A DNA stretch of 64,000 bases, taken from positions 434,001 to 498,000 of the forward strand of contig JAEURQ010000004.1 in NCBI GenBank assembly GCA_016788425.1, read 5' to 3'. Numbering within the stretch: the stretch's first letter is position 1; each line of letters opens with the position of its first letter. Positions 7,464 to 16,048 of this stretch are shown in pieces. The DNA comes from Chthonomonas sp. (lineage in GTDB: Bacteria; Armatimonadota; Fimbriimonadia; Fimbriimonadales; Fimbriimonadaceae). The position numbers and the translations under genes were made by a program. The notes under the pieces were generated by a model. The model saw only the letters and a program-made list of their open reading frames with translations, ran no database searches and was not told the DNA's origin.

Positions 7464-8778
7464 CCGGCGACGCCTCGCTTTCCTGATACAACCGGACCCA
7501 ATCGACTTGGAGCTCGGCGGGGAAGGGCGTGCCCGCGTTCGGATTGCCGGGCCAGTTCCCGCCGACGGCGAGGTTGAGCAGCACGTGGAACGGCTCGTCA
7601 AACGGGGCGCGCTGATTCCAGCTGCCGACCGTGCTGAGCCATGACGTGCTGTTGAGTCGGTAGCGCTCGACGCCATCCACCAGCCACCGCAGCGAATCGG
7701 GTCGCCATTCCAGCGCATAGGTGTGGAACGCCGCCGCCCAACCGGTGCTCAGGAAAGTGCTCGTGCCGATGCTCTGATTGTCCGGCCACGGGCCGCCGTG
7801 GTGAACCGTGTAGTGCGCATTGGTCGCCGCGTTCACAGTCTCAATAATGTCAATCTCGCCGCTGCTCGCCCAACCGCCGTACTTCGTGGAACTCGGGAGC
7901 ATCCAAAACGCCGGCCAAAGTCCGGTTCCGCTGACCACCTTCATTCGCGCTTCGATTCGCCCGTAGGTAAAGTCGAGCCGACCCTTCGAGCGCAGCCGCG
8001 CCGAGGTGTATTGCTTACCGCCATAGTTCTCGCGGCGCGCGATGATGCGCAGCAGACCGCCCGAGACGCTGACGTTCTCGGGGCGGCTGGTGTAGTACTG
8101 CAGTTCGTTGTTGCCCCAGCCGGGGTTGCCGTACGCCGAACCGTCGCCGATCATCGGCTCCCAAGTGTTGCCCAGGGTGGTGCCATTGAACTCGTCGGCG
8201 AAGACAAGAAGCTCGCGGCCGCGGGCACCAGACTTCACCTGAATCTGGTCGAAGAGCACCGAGCCGGCCGCGTTTGGCGTGGAACTGGCTTGCTGAAAAA
8301 TGAGTTGGACCACGCACTTGGTGGTGCCGACCGGCGCGGGGTCGAGACTCGCCGAAAGCTGTTGGAAGACGTTGCGCGTGGTGCTGGCCGTAATGCGCTT
8401 CGACTCGCTCGCCACCAGGTCCACATTCGCCGCATTGCGGAAGCTGATGCGCAGGTACGCGGTGTTGTTGCCGGCCATGGCGTCGGCAGAGCGATTCATC
8501 GCCCACACCGTCGCTTCCACGCGCTTGCCAGGCTTAAAATCGAGAACCTGGAAGGCACCCGTGCTATTCGCGCCACCCGTGAAGTTGCCGAACAACTTGA
8601 GGCTGTATGCGCCGCTGTACGGCTGCGTTTGGTCGCGGTAGGCGTTGCCGTAAGTGGACCAGTTCGTAAACGTCTGAGACCCTGAGCCCAGCTCAAAGCC
8701 GGCATTGAGCACCTGAGCGCCCGCCATCGGCATCAAAGTAAGCCCCGCCACGGTGCGAGAAACGTTTCGCAAGTTCAC
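7405..8778 (-). CDS. GH16 beta-glucanase (laminarinase-like) with N-terminal carbohydrate-binding module
   Basis: The protein has 457 residues from a GTG start. A signal peptide (to about residue 21) is followed by a CBM4/9-like beta-sandwich (about 22-165) and a GH16 jelly-roll domain (about 185-440). The GH16 active-site motif GEIDIIE is present, with nucleophile Glu308 and acid/base Glu313. The extra residue inside the motif relative to lichenases is the laminarinase-type form, so endo-1,3-beta-glucanase activity is likely. TAAGAT sits six bases before the GTG with no ribosome binding site. The LacI operator is embedded in codons 4-7. Confidence 0.92.
   Translation of the reverse strand: MNLRNVSRTVAGLTLMPMAGAQVLNAGFELGSGSQTFTNWSTYGNAYRDQTQPYSGAYSLKLFGNFTGGANSTGAFQVLDFKPGKRVEATVWAMNRSADAMAGNNTAYLRISFRNAANVDLVASESKRITASTTRNVFQQLSASLDPAPVGTTKCVVQLIFQQASSTPNAAGSVLFDQIQVKSGARGRELLVFADEFNGTTLGNTWEPMIGDGSAYGNPGWGNNELQYYTSRPENVSVSGGLLRIIARRENYGGKQYTSARLRSKGRLDFTYGRIEARMKVVSGTGLWPAFWMLPSSTKYGGWASSGEIDIIETVNAATNAHYTVHHGGPWPDNQSIGTSTFLSTGWAAAFHTYALEWRPDSLRWLVDGVERYRLNSTSWLSTVGSWNQRAPFDEPFHVLLNLAVGGNWPGNPNAGTPFPAELQVDWVRLYQESEASPVNDIPLHLRRFFAGYPTQP
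8759..8768. promoter_or_regulatory. LacI-family operator inside the GH16 coding sequence
   Basis: The GAAACGTTTC core is at +11 to +20 from the GTG start, exactly the spacing seen in the other glycosidase gene, and it encodes the same Arg-Asn-Val-Ser. The upstream TAAGAT hexamer (8785-8790) makes a leaderless start at the GTG likely. Confidence 0.78.
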
Positions 8779-8817
8779 GAAACTATCTTACACCAAGTCA
8801 TTTCGAATGCCTATAAG

Positions 8818-9738
8818 TTATTCGTAAAAACGACCGGACTGCAGCAATCGCTGGCGGGCGGTGTTCCCCGGAACAGCGATCTGCGTGCCCAGATTCAGCT
8901 CTTTGCCGATGCAGGCCGCGCCCTCTGGCACCCAAACTTGAACCTGCGTGTGGCTGTAGCCGCTCGGCAGGTACCGCACGTAAAATCCTTCCGGATGCAG
9001 ATTCCAGCGTCCTCGCGGAGCTTGGCGGCTGCCCTCGCCCCACCCGATTTCGCCATTGAGCACGGCGATGGCTTCGAGATCGCCGAACGTCGAGGCGGGA
9101 TTCTCGAAGGTCTTGCGCAGGCGATTCTCCGCCTCCATCACCTGGCGCACCAGCGGCGGCTCTTTCACCAGGCCCTTGGCCATCAACTCGTCGGAAAGAA
9201 ACTGCAACGCTCCGCCGTTGAGGTCGCTGATCTGCTTGGCGGTCAACAGCTTGGCGGCGGTGGCTTGCAGGTCGCGGCTGAGCTGGCTGAACTTGGTGCG
9301 AGCCATCATCGCCCACAGCAGCGATTGAATGCTGCGCTGCGGCACCTCCGGCTTGCTGTACGAATTCTCGACAATGATGCTGACGAGCTTTTCGTAGGGC
9401 CCTTTCGGCGGGGCATAGAAGTAGGCTTCGCCCTTGCTGGGGCCGTGCGTGCCCGCGTGGAGGCAGTAGCTTTGCATCTCGCCGAGCCAGCCGCCCGCTT
9501 GCAAAATGAATCCGCCGCGATCGGTCCGAGCCAGCGTGCCAATCGGCTTCGTCGGTGGATTAAAGTCGTCTTTGTCGGTGACCTCCCACTTCGCGTCCTT
9601 GATGTTCGTGGTGATCGCCGGACCCTTCTTGAAAAGGGCGTCCACGCCCAGGTCAATCTTCGGACCCTTGAGACCGGGAATCTGAGCCCCCGCAATTGTG
9701 ACGGCACTGGCGAAAACTGCGGCCAAGAAACTCTTCAT
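8818..9738 (-). CDS. Secreted protein of unknown function
   Basis: The protein has 306 residues with a clear signal peptide (MKSFLAAVFASAVTIAGAQ). The mature part begins with IPGLKGPKIDLGVDALFKKGP and includes one Cys in SYCLHAGTHGPSKG, a helical middle (about residues 130-220) and a C-terminal beta-rich part with WVPEG. I do not recognise a family. TAGACT (9745-9750) lies six bases before the ATG and no Shine-Dalgarno is seen, so the start is probably leaderless. It is transcribed away from the PEP-CTERM gene and in the same direction as the GH16 gene, 39 bases upstream of it. It lacks the LacI operator, so it may not belong to the glucan regulon. Confidence 0.75.
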   Translation of the reverse strand: MKSFLAAVFASAVTIAGAQIPGLKGPKIDLGVDALFKKGPAITTNIKDAKWEVTDKDDFNPPTKPIGTLARTDRGGFILQAGGWLGEMQSYCLHAGTHGPSKGEAYFYAPPKGPYEKLVSIIVENSYSKPEVPQRSIQSLLWAMMARTKFSQLSRDLQATAAKLLTAKQISDLNGGALQFLSDELMAKGLVKEPPLVRQVMEAENRLRKTFENPASTFGDLEAIAVLNGEIGWGEGSRQAPRGRWNLHPEGFYVRYLPSGYSHTQVQVWVPEGAACIGKELNLGTQIAVPGNTARQRLLQSGRFYE

Positions 9739-9744
9739 GTCTAC

Positions 9745-9750
9745 AGTCTA
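9745..9750 (-). promoter_or_regulatory. -10 hexamer of a probable leaderless promoter
   Basis: TAGACT is followed by exactly six bases and then the ATG of the secreted protein at 9738. No ribosome binding site intervenes. Confidence 0.5.
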
Positions 9751-9855
9751 CTTGGATAGCTAACGGATAACAACGACTGTCCAATTGGTCAGCAATGAAT
9801 GCGACAAAAACTTTTCAAATGGTCAGGAAAAAAGCGCGATTTTTGGCTCAGTTTG

Positions 9856-9873
9856 CCCGTATTTGTACGGGCT
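9856..9873. promoter_or_regulatory. Inverted repeat upstream of the PEP-CTERM gene
   Basis: GCCCGTA and TACGGGC are separated by TTTG. The repeat lies eight bases before a TATAGT hexamer (9881-9886) that could be the -10 of the PEP-CTERM gene, so it may be an operator. The roughly 100-base leader that follows also contains a short GGCGG/CCGCC hairpin (9952-9964) just ahead of the ribosome binding site. No known riboswitch class was recognised. Confidence 0.4.
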
Positions 9874-9983
9874 TCCTCTTATAGTTTTCTTACACGCCAT
9901 GTAAAGGCCAAAGTGTGCTGTAGACTTGATTCGTGCTCGCAAGAGCTGTTGGCGGTTTCCGCCGATTTTAAGGAGATTAGAAG

Positions 9984-10838
9984 ATGAAATTCAATTCGCT
10001 CAAGGCGACGGCCCTGTTGGGTCTGGTCGCGTCGATCAGCATGGCGCAAGCCAACACCTTCTCGGGCGCTGGCCCCTACAATTCGGATGGCCCGGTCGCA
10101 AGCGCTGGCAACGGCTCGTTCGGCGGCGTCACGGCAACTACCATGCTTGCCAGTAGCCTTCGCATTCAAGGCAACCTCAATGATGGTGGGGTTGGTTCGT
10201 TCCTCAGCGAAGCTCGCTGGAACATCACCAATCAAACCTTCGGCGTGAGTCTTGGTGTGCAAAGCGCGGTCGGAAACACTTGGTCCGGTACGCAAGCCGT
10301 TGACTCGACCATCTCGGTGCTGGCTTGGATGACCGCGGGCGACAACTACAACTTCGAAGCGTTCGAGTCGTTCAACGATTCGGGTGTGGACGCCAACTGG
10401 ACCGACGTGAGCTTCACGTTTGCCGCTGGTACGGTGACGAGCGTCGGTTCCTACGCCGCTGGTGCTTTCGTGTTCGACACGGAAGGTTCGGACGCGTTTG
10501 ACAGCGAAATCGCCCTGTATTCGTCGAGCGGCACGCTGCTCGGGACGGACGACGATGCTGGCACCGGCAACCTGAGCTCGCTCGCGGCGACGCTTGGCCT
10601 GGGTTCGTACTACCTAGTCTCGGGTGGTTTCAACTCGCAGTTCGGCAACGGCATCGCCCTTCCGGGTACGGCCGTAGCTAACGTGCTGAACACGAACATC
10701 AATGGTGTTTCGGTGGGAAGCTCGGCTCTCGCCGCTCGCCAGTTCCACGTGTACAGCTTCAACGTGGTTCCGGAACCGGGTTCGGCCCTGGCCCTTGGCC
10801 TCGGCGCCGTGGCACTTCTCCGCCGCAAGAAGAAGTAA
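9984..10838 (+). CDS. PEP-CTERM sorted surface protein
   Basis: The protein has 284 residues. A signal peptide (to about residue 23) precedes a low-complexity, Gly/Ser/Ala-rich body with an acidic segment (VFDTEGSDAFDSE, then TDDDAGTG) that resembles bacterial pre-peptidase C-terminal-like beta-sandwich domains. The C-terminus is a canonical exosortase signal: VPEPGS, a hydrophobic helix, then RRKKK. It should be cut after PEP-CTERM recognition and anchored or exported with exopolysaccharide. AAGGAG eight bases before the ATG is a strong ribosome binding site. No exosortase is in the window. A strong terminator follows. Confidence 0.88.
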   Translation: MKFNSLKATALLGLVASISMAQANTFSGAGPYNSDGPVASAGNGSFGGVTATTMLASSLRIQGNLNDGGVGSFLSEARWNITNQTFGVSLGVQSAVGNTWSGTQAVDSTISVLAWMTAGDNYNFEAFESFNDSGVDANWTDVSFTFAAGTVTSVGSYAAGAFVFDTEGSDAFDSEIALYSSSGTLLGTDDDAGTGNLSSLAATLGLGSYYLVSGGFNSQFGNGIALPGTAVANVLNTNINGVSVGSSALAARQFHVYSFNVVPEPGSALALGLGAVALLRRKKK

Positions 10839-10863
10839 GTTCGGAAAACTTCGTTGTCTCTCA

Positions 10864-10892
10864 CAGAACCCCGCCTCGGCGGGGTTCTGTTG
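10864..10892 (+). terminator. Rho-independent terminator of the PEP-CTERM gene
   Basis: A nearly perfect hairpin with arms CAGAACCCCGCC and GGCGGGGTTCTG (10864-10889) is followed by TTG. It ends the PEP-CTERM transcript and separates it from the SIR2 gene. Confidence 0.8.
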
Positions 10893-10916
10893 TGTAAGAA
10901 TGTATGCGGAATTCGA

Positions 10917-12962
10917 ATGTCCAAAGTCAATCTTAGAAAAATGAGTGCACAGGGCCTTGCCCGTGAAATCGGAGACCGGGTGAAGTACGGTTCCGAAAGA
11001 AAGATTGCATTTCTGCTGGGTGCCGGGGCTTCAGTAAACTCCAAAATAAAGCCAGCTAAGGCGATGGTACAGGATTGGATAGAAATTCTTCACGAGCGTG
11101 CGGAGGCATACACAAAAAGCGAAGACCCACTGACGTGGGCAGATTCGGATAGCCTTAAGATTCCGGATTTCGATAAAAATAACCTTGCTGCGAGTTATTC
11201 GCAAGTTTACGAACTTACGTATGGGCATGACCCCGATGCAGGTTACGAGTATCTAGAGAGAGCCCTACGGACCGCAACTCCGTCTGTCGGCTACTACATC
11301 CTTTCTCAACTAATGCAGGCAGGTATGGGAAGTTTGGTAATGACAACAAACTTTGATAATTTAGTAGCGGAGACATTAATGGCGACCAGCCGAGTTTACC
11401 CATTTGTTTGTGGTCACGAATCGCTCAGCGGATTTATTCCATCTATACCTACGAGGCCGACTATTTACAAAATTCATAGAGACTTGCTACTTGGTCCAAA
11501 AAGCAGAACTACTGAAATTGAAGAATTGCAGTCAGTAGTACGAGAGAAGCTTCAATCCTTCTGTAGGAACCATACGCTGGTCGTAATTGGCTACGGTGGT
11601 AATGATCCAGGTCTCATGAAGGTACTGTCGTCTGTTGGTTCTGGCGGGTATCCTTCGGGCCTATACTGGTGCTATCACGAGGAAGATAGTGTTCCGAATG
11701 AAAATGTCCTATCACTTGTTGATGCTGCGAACGGATTTGTGGTACCAATTCGAGGATTCGACGAATTAATGGTCTTACTTTCTGATGTGATTGGATTGAG
11801 AGTGGGAATCGAAAGTATTGAGGAAATAGCAACTGATCGAATAAGAATGATTCAAGATAGTTTAAAGAGAGCTCGGCTGGATTTCAATAACTCGACTGCT
11901 TCGGACTTGAATCCACTCCTGGGTCTTATGGCAAAAGAAGCAGAAGTCGATCGAACGGATCGATCATGGTGGCAATGGGACCTACAAGCAAACTCTGCGT
12001 CGACAGAAAATGAAACAGAAAGGATATATATGGAAGCGATTAAAGCACTGCCGAACTCGGCCGAGCTAGCAGGGAATTTTGCCAACTTCTTACATTTAGT
12101 TCAAGGTGATGATGATCGTGCTCAAGAGGAGTACGAGAGAGCGGCCCGCCTGGCACCGAAAATGGCTGGCAATCTTTGCAATCTTGCCAATTTCCTTGCA
12201 AACATTAGAAAAGATAGGATCAGCGCCGACCGCCTGTATCAGTCAGCACTTTCGATAGAACCAGAAAATGCAATTTTCATCGGAAACTATGCTAGATTTT
12301 TGCACGGAAAAGCGGGTGATGATAAGGTCGAAGCAATGTATGAGAAAGCAATTCAGATTTCCCCGGACAATGCGGGAATCATTGGTAATTTTGCGGCTTT
12401 CCTGGACAACGTTCGTCACGACTACGATAGAGCCGAGAAGCTCTATAAACTCGCAGTTGAATTAGACCCTAGTAATGCAAACAACATAGGCAACTATGCA
12501 TTGTTCCTTTGGAACATACGAAGCAATGGTTACCTTGCCGAGAGAATGTTTCGGTCCGCGATCAGAGTTGAGCCCAAAAACTCAAATAACTTGGCAAATT
12601 TTGGTAAGGTCTTGTTAGAGGGCGGGCAAGAATTAGAGGCCTGGAAGCATATCGCCAAAGCTGAGGCGACCCGTGCAGGAAAACGTGTAGATGTGGTTGA
12701 TGCGGAATTAGCGATGTACAAGTTGATTTGTGGTGACCAAGTTAATTTCAATAGTGTATTGAAGCGAATAAAAGAAATTGTGTGCTTGCACTCTGTTCGG
12801 ACCGGTAATTGGTCCTATGAGGTCCTTCTTGATGAAGCGGAACGGGAAAAGCATGCACACATTTCTTGGCTAAGGGAGCTTGCGAATGTTCTCGCTGATC
12901 GAGTTTCGGTAAACTGCTTGGACAGTTGGCATGCGTGGAAATCGATTCAAGTCCACGCTTAG
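10917..12962 (+). CDS. SIR2-domain protein with C-terminal TPR array, putative defence effector
   Basis: The protein has 681 residues. About residues 20-290 form a SIR2_2-like domain: nucleotide-binding GAGAS (35-39), TTNFD with Asn145, His187 in YKIHRD (usually KLHG), and GYGGNDP (225-231). About residues 360-620 contain five or six TPR-like repeats of 35-37 residues with a recurring GN(F/Y)AxFL. Such SIR2 proteins act in phage defence by depleting NAD; TPRs often sense or oligomerise. The gene is visibly lower in G+C than its surroundings (many ATA, AGA and TTA codons) and ends 40 bases from the 3' end of tRNA-Leu, so it looks acquired. The ATG at 10917 is chosen; ATG at 10941 is possible. 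A TTG at 10854 lies upstream of the terminator hairpin and is unlikely. Confidence 0.85.
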   Translation: MSKVNLRKMSAQGLAREIGDRVKYGSERKIAFLLGAGASVNSKIKPAKAMVQDWIEILHERAEAYTKSEDPLTWADSDSLKIPDFDKNNLAASYSQVYELTYGHDPDAGYEYLERALRTATPSVGYYILSQLMQAGMGSLVMTTNFDNLVAETLMATSRVYPFVCGHESLSGFIPSIPTRPTIYKIHRDLLLGPKSRTTEIEELQSVVREKLQSFCRNHTLVVIGYGGNDPGLMKVLSSVGSGGYPSGLYWCYHEEDSVPNENVLSLVDAANGFVVPIRGFDELMVLLSDVIGLRVGIESIEEIATDRIRMIQDSLKRARLDFNNSTASDLNPLLGLMAKEAEVDRTDRSWWQWDLQANSASTENETERIYMEAIKALPNSAELAGNFANFLHLVQGDDDRAQEEYERAARLAPKMAGNLCNLANFLANIRKDRISADRLYQSALSIEPENAIFIGNYARFLHGKAGDDKVEAMYEKAIQISPDNAGIIGNFAAFLDNVRHDYDRAEKLYKLAVELDPSNANNIGNYALFLWNIRSNGYLAERMFRSAIRVEPKNSNNLANFGKVLLEGGQELEAWKHIAKAEATRAGKRVDVVDAELAMYKLICGDQVNFNSVLKRIKEIVCLHSVRTGNWSYEVLLDEAEREKHAHISWLRELANVLADRVSVNCLDSWHAWKSIQVHA

Positions 12963-13002
12963 ATCCAGTGTGTAGGACGAGTCCGAAATGCAGTTGAGGA
13001 TT

Positions 13003-13088
13003 TGGTGGGCGAGGAGAGAGTCGAACTCTCACGGCTATTAACCGCTGGAACCTAAATCCAGTGCGTCTACCAATTTCGCCACTCGCCC
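13003..13088 (-). tRNA. tRNA-Leu (anticodon UAG)
   Basis: The minus strand folds as a class II tRNA. The acceptor is GGGCGAG with CTCGCCC, the D arm contains AAATTGGTAGACGC, and the anticodon stem CTGGA/TCCAG has loop TTTAGGT giving anticodon TAG. There is a long variable arm, T arm GAGAG-TTCGACT-CTCTC, discriminator A and an encoded CCA at 13003-13005. Confidence 0.96.
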
Positions 13089-13189
13089 AGTGCGGAGTCG
13101 AGATGTTACCCTAGACCCGCTGCAGAGCGGCCCAAAACGGGGCTGGTTAGGCTGGCCGACGCTGAACCAACGACCGGCAACAAAACAGA

Positions 13190-13216
13190 ATCCCCGGGGG
13201 CGAAACCCCCGGGGAT
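13190..13216 (-). terminator. Rho-independent terminator of pckG
   Basis: A GC-rich hairpin with arms TCCCCGGGGG and CCCCCGGGGA around a CGAAA loop is followed on the minus strand by a short T run (TTTT). It starts about 24 bases after the pckG stop. Confidence 0.8.
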
Positions 13217-13239
13217 CCATCACTCAAACCAACAACGAC

Positions 13240-15102
13240 TTACGAGTTGTACGACTCGATCTTCCAGGTGTCGTTGCTACGCCAGATGCTCGAGAGCAGA
13301 AGCTCGCGCATAAATGTGAACTCCTTTGGCATCTTGTCGTACATGCGCTCGAACAGCTCTTCGTGTTGCAGAACTTCCTGCTTCCACAGGGTCGCGTCCA
13401 CGGCCATCAGGCGGTTGAACTGCTCCTTCGTAAAGTCCAGTCCGTCCCAGTTCAGCGAGGTGTAGCGCGGCATCCAACCGAGCGGCGATTCGATCCCAGT
13501 CGCGCGGCCACGGCTGCGCTCGACCACCCATTGCAGTACGCGCATGTTCTCGCCGAAGCCCGGCCAAAGGAACTTGCCATCTTCGTCTTGGCGGAACCAG
13601 TTGACGCAGAAAATGCGGGGCGGGTCGGGCAGTTGCCGGCCCATTTGCAGCCAGTGATTAAAGTAGTCGGCCATGTGATAGCCACAGAAGGGAAGCATCG
13701 CAAACGGGTCGCGGCGTACTACGCCGACCGCACCAGCGGCAGCGGCGGTCGTTTCGGAACCGATCGTCGCGGCGAGATACACGCCAAAGTTCCAGTTGAA
13801 GGCTTGGTAAACCAGGGGCACCGTGCTCTGACGGCGACCGCCAAACATGAACGCTGAAATCGGGACGCCGGCCGTATCTTCCCAGCGATCATCAATCGAG
13901 GGGCACTGCGAAGCGGGGGCGGTAAAGCGGGCGTTGGGGTGCGAACTCACGCGACCACAATCCGGGGTCCAGTCTTGGCCCAGCCAGTCAATGAGGTGAG
14001 CGGGCTTTTCGCTCGTCATGCCTTCCCACCACACGTCGCCGTCGTCGGTCAGGGCTACGTTAGTGAAAATCGTGTTGCTCGCGCAAGATTCCATGGCGTT
14101 CGGGTTCGTTTTGTAACCCGTGCCCGGCGCCACGCCAAAGAACCCGGCTTCCGGATTGATCGCGTAGAGGCGGCCATCTTCGCCCGGCTTAATCCAAGCG
14201 ATGTCGTCGCCGACCGTGGTGACCTTCCAACCGTCGAATCCGCTCGGCGGAATGAGCATGGCGAAATTGGTTTTGCCACACGCGCTGGGGAAGGCGGCGG
14301 CCACGTAAGTCTTGCGGCCTTCGGGGTCTTCCACGCCCAAAATCAGCATGTGCTCGGCCATCCAGTTTTCGTCGCGAGCCATGGTGCTGGCGATGCGCAG
14401 CGCGAAGCACTTTTTGCCGAGCAAGGCGTTGCCGCCGTAGCCCGAGCCGTAGCTCCAAATCTCGCGCTTTTCGGGATAGTGAACGATGTACTTCGTGTCC
14501 TTGTTGCACGGCCAGGCGGTGTCTTCTTGACCGTTCACCAGCGGCAGGCCGACGCTATGCACGCAGCGTACGAAATCCTTGTCGCCGAGCGCCGCCCACA
14601 CGTGCTCGCCCATGCGCGTCATGATGCGCATGTTCACCACCACGTAGGCGGAGTCGGTGATTTCGACGCCGATCTGCGAGATCGGGCCGCCCACCGGACC
14701 CATGCTGAACGGAACCACGTACATTGTGCGCCCGATCATGCAGCCGTCAAACAGGCCCTTCATGGTCTTGCGCATGTCGTCGGGGTCCACCCAGTTGTTG
14801 GTCGGACCAGCATCGCTCTTACGCTCGGCGCAGATAAAGGTGCGGTCTTCAACGCGCGCCACGTCGCTGGGGTCGCTGCGACACAAATAGGAGTTGGGGC
14901 GCTTGTCCTCGTTCAAGCGAATGAACGTGCCAGCATCCACCATCTGCTGGCAAAGGCGGTCGTATTCCTCTTGCGAACCGTTGCAGAACACAACGTGATC
15001 GGGCTTACAAAGGTCCACAAGCGAGGTCACCCACTTGCGAACGAGTTTGTTGGTCAGGAAATCGGGAAAGGAAAACGCGGTAGCGGGAGTTGCCGTTGCC
15101 AT
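13240..15102 (-). CDS. pckG: Phosphoenolpyruvate carboxykinase, GTP-dependent
   Basis: The protein has 620 residues, normal for the GTP class, and converts oxaloacetate plus GTP to PEP, CO2 and GDP in gluconeogenesis or anaplerosis. Diagnostic features are the [19 protein letters not shown] region that binds PEP/oxaloacetate, the kinase-1a loop [12 protein letters not shown] with reactive Cys275, the metal-binding DDIAW segment, and FNWFGVYL-like and FCVNWFR nucleotide-site segments. The gene is monocistronic, with a terminator after it. A TAGAAT (about 15142-15147) on the minus strand could be its -10, leaving a leader of about 40 bases. Confidence 0.97.
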   Translation of the reverse strand: MATATPATAFSFPDFLTNKLVRKWVTSLVDLCKPDHVVFCNGSQEEYDRLCQQMVDAGTFIRLNEDKRPNSYLCRSDPSDVARVEDRTFICAERKSDAGPTNNWVDPDDMRKTMKGLFDGCMIGRTMYVVPFSMGPVGGPISQIGVEITDSAYVVVNMRIMTRMGEHVWAALGDKDFVRCVHSVGLPLVNGQEDTAWPCNKDTKYIVHYPEKREIWSYGSGYGGNALLGKKCFALRIASTMARDENWMAEHMLILGVEDPEGRKTYVAAAFPSACGKTNFAMLIPPSGFDGWKVTTVGDDIAWIKPGEDGRLYAINPEAGFFGVAPGTGYKTNPNAMESCASNTIFTNVALTDDGDVWWEGMTSEKPAHLIDWLGQDWTPDCGRVSSHPNARFTAPASQCPSIDDRWEDTAGVPISAFMFGGRRQSTVPLVYQAFNWNFGVYLAATIGSETTAAAAGAVGVVRRDPFAMLPFCGYHMADYFNHWLQMGRQLPDPPRIFCVNWFRQDEDGKFLWPGFGENMRVLQWVVERSRGRATGIESPLGWMPRYTSLNWDGLDFTKEQFNRLMAVDATLWKQEVLQHEELFERMYDKMPKEFTFMRELLLSSIWRSNDTWKIESYNS

Positions 15103-15160
15103 AAGTTGAAAGACCTCGCCGTTGAAGCCAAGTACCCCTTGATTCTACCTGAACAGTGCC

Positions 15161-16045
15161 CTATTTACGAAGGAAACCGCGGTTATTTGTGGGCCACCAC
15201 GGCGCAATCGGGTTGTTGTCCCGGTTTCGCGAAACAAACGCGTCCTTGGCCAGCAGTTTGCCGCGCTGACCGCCGGCGTACACCACGTAGTTGAACTCGT
15301 GCCGCCCCTCGGCCTTTTCGAACGATCCCTTGTCGGTGCCGCGAAACGCGAGCCGCGTCACAAAGTTCGAGCGAATCACGTCCTTGCCATCCTGCACGTC
15401 GGGAGAGAGGTTGTCCATCTCGTAGCCCACCAGAAAACCGCTCCACGGCTGGGTTTTCGCTTGGCCATCCTCAAACGGCAGCGGGTCAAAACTTTGCTGC
15501 GACCCGCGGTTGCTGGTCTCCGTGAGCATCGCGACGTTGCTCGGGTCGGCCACTTCGTCCTTGCGAATGGTGACCATCCGCCCATCATCCGTCACCTGAA
15601 CGAATACCCCGGCGACCACGCCGTACGAACTCTCGACCACCTTGCCCTGGCCAACAAAGTTCTTGACAATTTCGTCGGGTTCGGCGGCGGGGCACACGAA
15701 CGATTTTCGCGAGTTCATGTAAGGCTTCACCAGCGACACCCAACTGATCACGTTGCCGTCCTCCATTTGCGGCGCGCCATCGGCGGCCACGTAGAAGGGA
15801 AGCGGGTAGTAGCCCTCTTGGTCGTTGCAATAGGCGTCAATGGCCGCCGCGATCGCCTTCATGTTTTGGCTACAAATTTCGCGGTAGCTATCCTTGCGCG
15901 CGCGGTAGTAAATCGGAATCAGCGCGAGGAATATGGCGCCAAACCCCAGCAGCATCAGCCGGAATTCCTTCTTGGTGACGAGGTTACTTTTGCGCGTCCC
16001 TTCGGGTTCGTTGGGCGCGAAGTTCTCGGTGTGCAGCCACATCAT
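15161..16045 (-). CDS. Pseudopilin-like membrane protein lacking the prepilin peptidase motif
   Basis: The protein has 294 residues. A 27-residue cytoplasmic N-terminus is followed by one transmembrane helix (about residues 28-45) and then a domain resembling the H-X9-DG pseudopilins (ICSQNMKAIAAAIDAYCNDQEGYYP). The FTLIELLV processing site is missing, so it is probably a stable membrane-anchored relative and not a fibre subunit. It follows the LCP gene by three bases and is probably co-transcribed. Function unknown; an envelope role is suggested by its partner. Confidence 0.75.
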   Translation of the reverse strand: MMWLHTENFAPNEPEGTRKSNLVTKKEFRLMLLGFGAIFLALIPIYYRARKDSYREICSQNMKAIAAAIDAYCNDQEGYYPLPFYVAADGAPQMEDGNVISWVSLVKPYMNSRKSFVCPAAEPDEIVKNFVGQGKVVESSYGVVAGVFVQVTDDGRMVTIRKDEVADPSNVAMLTETSNRGSQQSFDPLPFEDGQAKTQPWSGFLVGYEMDNLSPDVQDGKDVIRSNFVTRLAFRGTDKGSFEKAEGRHEFNYVVYAGGQRGKLLAKDAFVSRNRDNNPIAPWWPTNNRGFLRK

Positions 16046-16048
16046 CGC

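Noticed and set aside
9890-9983. Cyclic di-GMP riboswitch in the leader of the first PEP-CTERM gene
   Set aside because: The conserved core bases of the GEMM classes are not recognisable; only short generic hairpins are present.
10854-10916. TTG start at 10854 for the SIR2-TPR gene
   Set aside because: It would place the strong terminator hairpin at 10864-10889 inside the coding sequence and adds residues outside the conserved domain.
10890-13002. Direct repeat of the tRNA-Leu 3' end as an attachment site for the SIR2 gene
   Set aside because: No copy of the tRNA 3' segment was found on the far side of the gene near 10890-10920, so a classic att pair is not supported.
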